Positions 1 through 5,068 of a stretch of 5,068 nt of DNA are shown here, one piece after another (position 1 is the stretch's first letter; every line of letters begins with the position of its first letter). Made by a program: the position numbers and the translations under genes. Source of the DNA: MKRK01 sp001896915. GTDB lineage: Bacteria; Bacillota; Clostridia; Oscillospirales; Acutalibacteraceae. The stretch lies in the NCBI GenBank assembly GCA_937973935.1, contig CALJJF010000073.1, forward strand, positions 1 to 5,068, in the 5' to 3' direction. The notes under the pieces were generated by a model that saw nothing but the letters and a program-made list of their open reading frames with translations, was not told where the DNA came from and searched no databases.

Positions 1-51
1 ATGGTAAAAACACTACAGGATGAATATTTCGAAGCGATCGAACGGGAGTAA
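1..51 (+). CDS. C-terminal end of an upstream gene (partial)
   Basis: Frame 1 is open from the window edge to a TAA at 49-51 and encodes a 16-residue charged tail ending in EAIERE. The first codon happens to be ATG, but the piece is most simply read as the 3' end of a longer gene cut by the window edge. It stops 4 nt before the ATG of the SIS-domain gene, and that gene's ribosome binding site lies inside its last codons. The two are therefore probably co-transcribed and translationally coupled. The product cannot be recognised from this tail. A role in amino-sugar uptake or catabolism is only a guess from the neighbour. Confidence 0.55.
   Translation: MVKTLQDEYFEAIERE
44..48 (+). promoter_or_regulatory. 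Ribosome binding site for the SIS-domain gene
   Basis: GGGAG lies 7 nt upstream of the ATG at 56. This spacing selects 56 as the start rather than the earlier in-frame ATG at 20, which has no such site and would overlap the upstream gene by over 30 nt. Confidence 0.7.
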
Positions 52-55
52 CGCC

Positions 56-1093
56 ATGTCAAACATGTGGAAGGAAATCAAACAGCAGCCCCAAGTATTT
101 CAAAACGCACTGCAATCCAATGTAAATACCATCAAACAGATCGTAGAGAAGCTACAAACAAAGAACATCACAAATGTTGTGATCGCCGGCAGAGGCACTT
201 CGGATCATGCCGGTGTGTTTGCCCAATATATGATCGAATATTTTCTGGGGTTGCCGGTATGCATGGCGGCGCCGTCTGTTGTTACGGTTTACCGAAGGCC
301 GCTTATGTTAAAAAGCAGTTTGGTCATTGCCGTTTCTCAGTCGGGCATGGCACAGGACGTTTTGGAGATTGTCAAAGAGTCCCGGCGTCAGGGGGGGCTA
401 TCCATCAGCTTGACGAATCACGAAGACTCTCCTTTGTCAAAAGAAGCTGATTTTTTTATCCATCTCTGTGCCGGGAAGGAAGAAAGCGTTGCCGCCACCA
501 AAACATTTTTTGCCCAGATAACCCTGCTTGCCGAGCTGGTTCTCTCCTGGGCAAAAGCAGAACAGTATCAAAAAGAGTTTGAAGAGATCCCGAATAAGAT
601 ACAAGCAACGATACAAAGCCGTGAAGTCGTAAACGCGAAAATGCAGCGGTACCGCTATATGAACGAATGCTTTGTTTTGGCAAGGGGCATGAATTATCCC
701 GTTGCCATGGAGGCTGCGCTGAAGCTTCAGGAAACCTGTTACATCAAAGCAAAAGCCTATGCAATTTCTGATTTCTATCACGGACCGATTGCCATGATCG
801 AAAAAGATACGCCGGTATTTTTATATGCGCCGAAGGGTGAATGCTTTGCGGAATACCCGGCAATCGCAGAAAAGCTGAATTCTTTGGGGGCGGAGCTCAT
901 TGTCATATCGGACGATGAAACAATGAGACAATACGGCAAGTGCGCCATTGCAATCCCGTCATCGTCCCATGATATGCTGACGGTGTTTTATAATACCATA
1001 GTAGCACAAATAATAGCCCGCGCGCTCGCCGATATCAAAGCACGAAATCCCGACGCACCCCGTGTATTAAGGAAGGTAACAATCACACGGTAA
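56..1093 (+). CDS. Double-SIS-domain sugar-phosphate isomerase/deaminase, NagB-II-like
   Basis: The predicted protein is 345 residues, with two SIS (sugar isomerase) domains and no N-terminal glutaminase domain, so it is not a full GlmS. The first SIS domain carries GRGTSDHAG (residues 45-53), the phosphate-sugar loop SQSG (94-97) and EESVAATK (142-149). The second begins near the LARG motif (208-211) and holds EAALKLQET (219-227) and the HGP motif (242-244). These correspond to the catalytic Glu and His of the GlmS isomerase domain. The C-terminal NPDAPRVLRKVT (331-342) supplies the conserved lysine. The GRGTSDHAGVF, AAPSV and NPDAPR..KVT signatures recall SIS-type glucosamine-6-phosphate deaminases (NagB-II), which convert glucosamine-6-phosphate to fructose-6-phosphate and ammonia in the cytoplasm. 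Related fructosamine- or tagatose-type SIS enzymes remain possible. It is the last gene of its operon, coupled to the preceding gene and followed by a strong terminator. The family call is firm; the exact substrate is inferred. Confidence 0.88.
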   Translation: MSNMWKEIKQQPQVFQNALQSNVNTIKQIVEKLQTKNITNVVIAGRGTSDHAGVFAQYMIEYFLGLPVCMAAPSVVTVYRRPLMLKSSLVIAVSQSGMAQDVLEIVKESRRQGGLSISLTNHEDSPLSKEADFFIHLCAGKEESVAATKTFFAQITLLAELVLSWAKAEQYQKEFEEIPNKIQATIQSREVVNAKMQRYRYMNECFVLARGMNYPVAMEAALKLQETCYIKAKAYAISDFYHGPIAMIEKDTPVFLYAPKGECFAEYPAIAEKLNSLGAELIVISDDETMRQYGKCAIAIPSSSHDMLTVFYNTIVAQIIARALADIKARNPDAPRVLRKVTITR

Positions 1094-1098
1094 TCTGC

Positions 1099-1130
1099 CG
1101 CTTCTGTGGAAAAAACACAGAAGCGTTTTT
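1099..1130 (+). terminator. Intrinsic terminator after the SIS-domain gene
   Basis: A perfect 10-bp stem (CGCTTCTGTG at 1099-1108 with CACAGAAGCG at 1116-1125) closes a 7-nt A-rich loop and is followed directly by five Ts (1126-1130) and a further T-rich stretch. It starts 5 nt after the stop codon and separates the SIS-domain operon from the secretion cassette. Confidence 0.93.
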
Positions 1131-1187
1131 GCTGTTTTAAAAAAATTAGAATGAAAATTTTAAGACAGGATGGAAACGTGGACTGTA

Positions 1188-1216
1188 TTGACATATAATA
1201 CTAAATGTGCTATGAT
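1188..1216 (+). promoter_or_regulatory. Strong sigma-A-type promoter with extended -10
   Basis: A consensus -35 box TTGACA (1188-1193) is separated by exactly 17 nt from a -10 box TATGAT (1211-1216), which is preceded by TGC (1208-1210), an extended -10 element. The predicted transcript start is near 1223, giving a leader of about 70 nt before the GTG at 1294. It lies just downstream of the terminator at 1099-1130 and is the only convincing promoter ahead of the cassette, so it probably drives the four genes to 4832. A TATAAT lies in the spacer at 1194-1199, but no -35 fits it. Confidence 0.85.
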
Positions 1217-1293
1217 ACATTAAATAAAACTATATTTCTCCATATATACATACAAATAATGGATATTCGACGGAATCTTTAGCTGAATAGGAC

Positions 1294-2040
1294 GTGAGTG
1301 ATATTTCTCTGATTTTTGATAAGAATTTAAGGAAGGAAATCATTGCTCGCCGCACCATAAAAAGTATAATAAAAGGATATCTATGGAAAAGCAAAGTCAA
1401 TATAGTTTTATACTCACTTATTTTTATTATCGTTTGTGTTTTTATTGTAGCGGCATTGTTGCAGGACAAAGGCACTTTTACCATCACCACACCCCGTGAT
1501 GATATGATAGTTTACGGTCTGAAGCTTTCTGATGAACCGGCTTTTGACAAGCCGAGAGGGGAGCTTATTGCTTCTCCTGTCAAGAATATGTGGAACATCA
1601 CGGAAACAGATATCGCTAAAAATATAGATCATATTGACGGGGAACACAATGGTGAGAATTATCTTGCCTATACCTTCTACGTAAAAAACGAAGGGGATGC
1701 AACCGTTAAATACGATACAGTCGTGGACATCTCCGAAATGCACCTTGCGGTTGACGAAGCAATGCGTGTCAAGATCTATGTGAACGGAACACCCACGGTG
1801 TATGCAAAGCCTCAAAAAATAGACAGGGACAAGCCCGAGCCGGGAACAGTTGCCTTTGTTGCCCAGTCGAGAATCATTCGGCTTCCGTCCAGAGACATTG
1901 CTGTGGGCGAGAAGAACAAATATACCGTTGTGGTTTGGCTGGAAGGGGAAGACCCGGACTGTGTCAACAGCATTTTGGGCGGCAGCGTAAAAATGGTCAT
2001 GCGATTCGACGCACTGGCCAGAAGCAAAAAACTGGTATAG
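1294..2040 (+). CDS. Membrane-anchored protein with TasA-like ectodomain (cassette gene 1)
   Basis: The predicted protein is 248 residues. A basic cytoplasmic N-terminus of about 35 residues is followed by one hydrophobic segment (about 36-57, NIVLYSLIFIIVCVFIV...) and an extracytoplasmic domain of about 190 residues. This domain has the pattern AYTFYVKNEGDATVKY (125-140), typical of beta-sandwich surface proteins related to TasA/camelysin. Near its end is KYTVVVWLEGEDPD (209-222), which matches the C-terminal block of the two paralogs downstream. No TYA-type SipW cleavage site follows the hydrophobic segment, so it may stay anchored. The start is uncertain: an in-frame TAG at 1288-1290 makes GTG 1294 the first usual start codon, but AGGA (1289-1292) is only 1 nt from it. 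The stop is 58 nt before the next gene. By analogy with Bacillus TapA it could be an anchor or assembly partner for fibres, but no sequence identity to TapA was recognised. The exact function is unknown. Confidence 0.72.
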   Translation: MSDISLIFDKNLRKEIIARRTIKSIIKGYLWKSKVNIVLYSLIFIIVCVFIVAALLQDKGTFTITTPRDDMIVYGLKLSDEPAFDKPRGELIASPVKNMWNITETDIAKNIDHIDGEHNGENYLAYTFYVKNEGDATVKYDTVVDISEMHLAVDEAMRVKIYVNGTPTVYAKPQKIDRDKPEPGTVAFVAQSRIIRLPSRDIAVGEKNKYTVVVWLEGEDPDCVNSILGGSVKMVMRFDALARSKKLV

Positions 2041-2085
2041 CTTATATTTGGTTCATGACGAATCATGTATAGAAAATGAAAATTC

Positions 2086-2091
2086 AGGAGG
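2086..2091 (+). promoter_or_regulatory. Consensus ribosome binding site for the first SipW-type substrate gene
   Basis: AGGAGG lies 7 nt before the ATG at 2099. It favours that start over an in-frame TTG at 2048, which would place 17 hydrophilic residues before the signal peptide. Confidence 0.85.
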
Positions 2092-2098
2092 CAAAGAA

Positions 2099-3022
2099 AT
2101 GAAAAAGTCATTAAAAACCCAGCTGTTTGGAGCCATCGCAATGCTCCTCGTTGCAGCGGTTGCCCTGTCCGGTGCAACTTATGCATGGTTTACGCAGGTT
2201 GCAAATCCTGACGTAAAGAACATTGAGCTCTATGTCAGAGCAGGCGACACATTGTTGCTGTCTGCAAAAGCATCACCGGCATTGGATGCTGCTGATGACT
2301 GGAAAACATCTTTAGACCAGGCATACATCACCGGTGAACAACCAAACGCTTTCCCGAACAACCTGTTCAATGTATCTACCTTGTTCAATGCGTCATCCAG
2401 CGTATTCTACAATCAGGTTCAAGATACACAGGGTGAACCCACGGCATATACTGTTGCTGATTTTGACGGCGACAAAACAACTGACCAATATGCAAAGGTT
2501 ACATTGTGGGTAAAATCAACCAATGACGGTTATGTTTATATTACAAACTCAACTGTAAACGCATTGATTGGTTCTTTACCGAAATCTGCAATTAAAAACA
2601 CCGTACGTATCGGCTTTGTTCCGGTGGGCTATGACCACGATGGACCTGGCGGTTCTGATGCTGTTGTGGGCGAAGATTTTGCACACGCCGTGATTTGGGA
2701 ACCGAACTCAACCGGCCACTTAACCTCCGTATATGGCGGTCCTGACGGTTCCAGCAAAATCGATACCATCGAAGCAGCAAAAGGCTTATTGCTTACCGAT
2801 GTTGACGATCAGACTACATATGATTTCCAAACCGGCGACACCAATATTTCAGGCGATGATACAAAAATTTCACTCTTCAATGTAAGAATGGATGCACCCC
2901 AGAAATTCAATGTTTACATTTGGGTGGAAGGCTCTGACCCCGACACACAAAATGCTGTTGCAAAAAGCGATTTTGCCACATTGCTGACTTTTGGTCAGGC
3001 AACGGGTACTCTTTTACCGTAA
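2099..3022 (+). CDS. SipW-dependent secreted TasA-like surface protein A
   Basis: The predicted preprotein is 307 residues. It opens with MKKS, a hydrophobic core (about 9-24) and SGATYA|WFTQ, with predicted cleavage after Ala29. This matches the signal-peptide class processed by SipW-type peptidases, as in the TasA and camelysin families. The mature part is acidic, with many Asn, Asp, Thr and Gly residues and no cysteine, as expected of a beta-rich extracellular or fibre-forming protein. Blocks shared with the next gene include NPDVKNIELYV (36-46), NAFPN (83-87), LWVKST (136-141), HAVIWEP (196-202), YGGPDG (212-217) and QKFNVYIWVEG (268-278). The last block also relates it to the anchored protein at 1294-2040. 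The gene has an ideal ribosome binding site, unlike its neighbours, suggesting it may be the more abundant product. It is probably translocated by Sec and cleaved by the SipW encoded at 4185. A role in matrix fibres or cell-surface structure is inferred from the family. Confidence 0.85.
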   Translation: MKKSLKTQLFGAIAMLLVAAVALSGATYAWFTQVANPDVKNIELYVRAGDTLLLSAKASPALDAADDWKTSLDQAYITGEQPNAFPNNLFNVSTLFNASSSVFYNQVQDTQGEPTAYTVADFDGDKTTDQYAKVTLWVKSTNDGYVYITNSTVNALIGSLPKSAIKNTVRIGFVPVGYDHDGPGGSDAVVGEDFAHAVIWEPNSTGHLTSVYGGPDGSSKIDTIEAAKGLLLTDVDDQTTYDFQTGDTNISGDDTKISLFNVRMDAPQKFNVYIWVEGSDPDTQNAVAKSDFATLLTFGQATGTLLP

Positions 3023-3067
3023 AATTTTTTAATGACTTTGTAATTTGGCTTTTATAACCCATAAATA

Positions 3068-3110
3068 AAGGGCACGGTATACCTGAAAAATCGGGTATAC
3101 CGGTGCTCTT
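3068..3110 (+). other. Long intercistronic RNA hairpin between the two paralogs
   Basis: GGTATACC at 3076-3083 pairs with GGTATACC at 3094-3101 around a 10-nt loop. After one bulged G (3102), the stem continues as AAGGGCAC (3068-3075) with GTGCTCTT (3103-3110), including one G-U pair. That makes about 16 bp in all. No run of Ts follows (the next bases are AAATGG), so it is a poor intrinsic terminator on the + strand. It could instead attenuate read-through, block 3'-exonuclease decay of the upstream message, or mark a processing site. Each GGTATACC is also a palindrome, so protein binding is possible. Confidence 0.75.
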
Positions 3111-3131
3111 AAATGGATTAATAAAGGTTGT

Positions 3132-3136
3132 GGAGG
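3132..3136 (+). promoter_or_regulatory. Ribosome binding site pointing to an AUC start codon
   Basis: GGAGG lies 7 nt before ATC 3144, exactly the spacing seen at the paralog (AGGAGG, 7 nt, ATG 2099). It is 28 nt from the first conventional in-frame start (TTG 3165), too far to serve it, and no other Shine-Dalgarno-like sequence lies between. The site therefore decides the start of the second paralog. Confidence 0.75.
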
Positions 3137-3143
3137 AATTCTC

Positions 3144-4127
3144 ATCAAGAAGTCGACCAATCATTTGATGGCGGCAATTGTTATGTTTGTGGTTGCTGCA
3201 ATGGTGCTAACAAGCGCCACATATGCCTGGGTTGTTACCATCAGTCATCCCGATGTGAGGGATATTGATTTGTATGTAACGGCACCGGAGGCTATGATGC
3301 TGTCTGCTCTCTCGACGCCGGTGCTGAACAATGCAGATGATTGGATGGTATCCATTGACAAATCGGAAATAATGAATCCACTGAGGGGAAATCAAGCAAA
3401 TGCTTTTCCCAACAGCATTGCAGATGTCTCATCTGTGTTCAGCGAGGTATCTCCCATATTTTACAAACCGAACTATATGGCAGACGGCAGCTTGCTGGGC
3501 TATGAACCCACCACAAACCAAAATCAATTTACGAAGTTTTCATTATGGGCAAAATCAACCAGAAGCGGTTTCGTATATTTGGATGAGGACTCATCCATCA
3601 CGGCAACCGGCGGAACGGTATTGCAAAACTCCGTTGTAGAGGCCATCCGTATGGGGATTGTCCCTGTGGATTATGATGAAAACGGCTCGGCACCCGGCGG
3701 CATGATAGCCGGTGAAGCTTGGCAGTATGCAGTAATCTGGGAACCCCACACCAAAAGCCATATACCCCAAGTAAACGGCGGACCCGGAGGCAATGACAAA
3801 CTGAATACCTTTGCCATAAGCGGCATCAATCCAAGCGATACAGCACTTCAGGTTACATTTGATTACGGCAATACAAACATAAATGTAACCGATTATTATG
3901 ACGGTAAAACCATACCATCTCAGGTAAACGTCCTTGACCCGAATGCAAAAATTGCGCTTTTCAACTTAAATACGGATAGTATGCAGAAGTTTAATGTATA
4001 TATTTGGGTGGAAGGTGCAGATGCTGATACAGTTGACGCTGTTGCAAAGAGCTATTTCAACACATATATAAAATTCGGACAGGATTTTGACAAATTCAAA
4101 GGCTCTGAATTCAAAGCTACAAATTGA
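3144..4127 (+). CDS. SipW-dependent secreted TasA-like surface protein B, probable AUC start
   Basis: Read from ATC 3144, the protein is 327 residues. It begins (M)KKSTNH, followed by a hydrophobic core (about 8-22) and TSATYA|WVVT, with predicted cleavage after Ala28. This mirrors protein A upstream. The conventional starts at 3165 (TTG) and 3168 (ATG) would remove the Lys-Lys n-region and lack a ribosome binding site. The frame is open upstream to a TGA at 3084-3086, with no ATG, GTG or TTG before 3165. Shared blocks with A are HPDVRDIDLYV (36-46), NAFPN (86-90), LWAKST (134-139), YAVIWEP (195-201), NGGPGG (211-216) and QKFNVYIWVEG (281-291). B differs by a longer loop before the last strand (about 225-265) and by DAD in place of DPD after the terminal block. 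It has no cysteine. It is probably exported by Sec and processed by SipW, perhaps as a second or minor subunit. The function is inferred from family and context. Confidence 0.82.
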   Translation: MKKSTNHLMAAIVMFVVAAMVLTSATYAWVVTISHPDVRDIDLYVTAPEAMMLSALSTPVLNNADDWMVSIDKSEIMNPLRGNQANAFPNSIADVSSVFSEVSPIFYKPNYMADGSLLGYEPTTNQNQFTKFSLWAKSTRSGFVYLDEDSSITATGGTVLQNSVVEAIRMGIVPVDYDENGSAPGGMIAGEAWQYAVIWEPHTKSHIPQVNGGPGGNDKLNTFAISGINPSDTALQVTFDYGNTNINVTDYYDGKTIPSQVNVLDPNAKIALFNLNTDSMQKFNVYIWVEGADADTVDAVAKSYFNTYIKFGQDFDKFKGSEFKATN

Positions 4128-4184
4128 TTTTCTTTTTTGTGTTTGAATATACAGTGAAATATAAAAGTTAGAGGAGAAAATATT

Positions 4185-4832
4185 ATGAAATCTTCGATTT
4201 CAAAAATTGCATCTGTTGTTGTAAAGGTTTTATTGTGCGTAATCATCGTTGTTACATCTGTGTTTGTGTTTATTACTCTGTCCCGAAAAGACGGATTACC
4301 CAACGTGCTTGGATATAGCATTTTATCTGTTCAATCCGATTCAATGAAGGGCGATAAGGCAGAAAATTTTCAAAAGGGCGATTTGATTTATGTCAAAAGC
4401 GCCGATTTCACTAAATTGGAAGTAGGTCAGATCGTAACCTTCCGAACCGTCATCAAAGCAGAAGGCGATCTGAACACCCATAGAATTATAGCAATTGACA
4501 AATCCGGAACGGTCATCCGATACCAGACAAAGGGTGATAATGTTTCCGAACCCGATGAAGGCTCTATTAGCCCCGGCGACATTGTCGGTGTTTACAAAGG
4601 CCAGATCAAAGGGATGGGAGCGGTGATGGATTTCCTCGGCTCACCTTTGGGCTTCTTTTTCTGTATGGTACTGCCGTTATTGATCTTTTTCATCTGGAGA
4701 CTGGTGAAGCTCATTCTGGCAGTGATTGATTACAAAAAGGCTAACGATAAGGTTACTATAGATAAGACAGAAAAAGAAACAGAATCAATCGAGGCCGAAG
4801 CAAGCCAGGACAAGGATCAACCCGCTGAATAA
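4185..4832 (+). CDS. sipW: Signal peptidase I, SipW (ER/archaeal Ser-His) type
   Basis: The predicted membrane protein is 215 residues, with an N-terminal transmembrane segment (about 12-31), an extracytoplasmic catalytic domain, a second membrane segment (about 155-183) and a charged cytoplasmic tail (184-215). The catalytic Ser53 sits in VQSDSMKGD, the position of the usual SGSM box. His99 in NTHRIIAI replaces the lysine of bacterial-type signal peptidases, which defines the SipW class. TKGDN (115-119) and SPGDIVGVYKG (129-139) are the later conserved boxes. The ATG at 4185 has GAGGAG (4171-4176) 8 nt upstream. It follows protein B by 57 nt without a terminator and should cleave the TYA-type signal peptides of proteins A and B. 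In Bacillus subtilis, SipW processes TasA and TapA, and a regulatory role in biofilm induction has been reported for its C-terminal part. The long acidic tail here is unlike the short Bacillus one. The family assignment is firm. Confidence 0.93.
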   Translation: MKSSISKIASVVVKVLLCVIIVVTSVFVFITLSRKDGLPNVLGYSILSVQSDSMKGDKAENFQKGDLIYVKSADFTKLEVGQIVTFRTVIKAEGDLNTHRIIAIDKSGTVIRYQTKGDNVSEPDEGSISPGDIVGVYKGQIKGMGAVMDFLGSPLGFFFCMVLPLLIFFIWRLVKLILAVIDYKKANDKVTIDKTEKETESIEAEASQDKDQPAE

Positions 4833-4849
4833 CACTGAATATAGAAATA

Positions 4850-4895
4850 CAGCTGTTTTTTCTCTGATTAGCAGAAGCAAAAGGCAGCTGATTTT
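4850..4895 (+). terminator. Probable terminator of the secretion cassette
   Basis: CAGCTGTTTTTT (4850-4861) pairs with AAAAGGCAGCTG (4879-4890), with two G-U pairs. An inner helix of TCTG (4863-4866) with CAGA (4872-4875) lies inside. The structure begins 17 nt after the sipW stop and is followed by ATTTT (4891-4895). The stem is good but the T-run is short, so termination may be incomplete. Confidence 0.5.
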
Positions 4896-4981
4896 GCAAA
4901 TATAACGGCGCACGGAAACACAATATTCCCTTTTCTGTTTTTGGCGTCCCGCAGAAATAAACAAGTTAGGATATAAAACAA

Positions 4982-5068
4982 ATGGGTGTTTACTTTAAAT
5001 TTGCCTATGATTTGCTGCAGGCGATTTTTACGAATAGAGCAAGCTTTTTTCTCGACATCGGAAAAGTT
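4982..5068 (+). CDS. Start of an unidentified gene, cut by the window edge
   Basis: An ATG at 4982 opens a frame with no stop to the window end (29 codons, MGVYFKFAYDLLQAIF...). AGGA (4968-4971) lies 10 nt upstream and a TAG at 4967-4969 closes the frame before it. The residues seen are rich in Phe, Leu and Tyr but include charged positions, and no family is recognisable. No clear promoter was found between 4896 and 4981, so it may depend on read-through from the sipW unit. It could also be a chance reading frame. Confidence 0.4.
   Translation, partial: MGVYFKFAYDLLQAIFTNRASFFLDIGKV

Noticed and set aside
67..450. A second + strand frame inside the SIS-domain gene
   Set aside because: It lies wholly inside a gene with clear SIS motifs, and its residues are an unstructured Arg/His/Cys-rich mix typical of a shifted frame.
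1259..1282. Seven-codon leader ORF in the 5' UTR of the cassette
   Set aside because: No ribosome binding site and no regulatory codon pattern; it is likely chance.
2048..2098. N-terminal extension of protein A from TTG 2048
   Set aside because: It would put hydrophilic residues before the signal peptide and pass over the ideal AGGAGG-ATG start at 2099.
1414..2186. Antisense open frames on the - strand opposite the first cassette genes
   Set aside because: They mirror well-supported + strand genes, have no plausible ribosome binding site or recognisable domains, and are compositionally typical shadow frames.
3029..3058. Possible weak promoter (TATAAC at 3053) before protein B
   Set aside because: There is no credible -35 box at proper spacing, and the AT-rich gap makes chance matches likely.
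4137..4165. TTGTGT-17 nt-TATAAA as a separate sipW promoter
   Set aside because: The -35 matches only three of six positions, and the transcript would begin on or inside the Shine-Dalgarno sequence at 4171-4176.
1..5068. CRISPR array, tRNA/rRNA or insertion sequence
   Set aside because: No regularly spaced repeats, RNA gene signatures, transposase motifs or terminal inverted repeats were seen.

Overview
The window (mid-to-low GC, AT-rich leaders, strong AGGAGG-type ribosome binding sites, sigma-A-type promoter) looks like chromosomal DNA of a clostridial Firmicute. This rests on sequence style and the gene families present, not on a database match. All credible genes lie on the + strand.

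Positions 1-1130 are the end of an operon that is probably devoted to amino-sugar metabolism. They hold the last 16 codons of an upstream gene, then a translationally coupled double-SIS-domain protein (56-1093). The latter resembles the deaminase-type (NagB-II-like) branch rather than full GlmS. A textbook intrinsic terminator (1099-1130) closes this unit.

Positions 1131-4895 form a second unit that reads as a SipW-dependent secretion and surface-fibre cassette. It has a strong extended -10 promoter (1188-1216) and a membrane-anchored protein with a TasA-like ectodomain (1294-2040). Two tandem paralogous proteins with SipW-type signal peptides ending in ATYA|W follow (2099-3022 and 3144-4127). 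The last gene is their likely dedicated signal peptidase, SipW (4185-4832, Ser/His type). A hairpin followed by a short T-run (4850-4895) plausibly ends the unit. All three predicted surface proteins share a C-terminal W[VL]EGxDxD-type block, so the anchored protein and the two secreted ones probably have related folds. The organisation recalls the Bacillus tapA-sipW-tasA biofilm-fibre operon, but gene order and sequences differ, so a matrix-fibre role is inference.

The most notable point is the start of the second paralog. The conserved Shine-Dalgarno, the 7-nt spacing and the Lys-Lys signal-peptide head all point to an AUC start codon at 3144. Ordinary gene calling would begin at 3165 or 3168 and lose the positively charged n-region. 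A long hairpin without a good U-tract lies between the two paralogs and could set their expression ratio.

From 4982 a further reading frame begins and runs off the window; its product cannot be identified.
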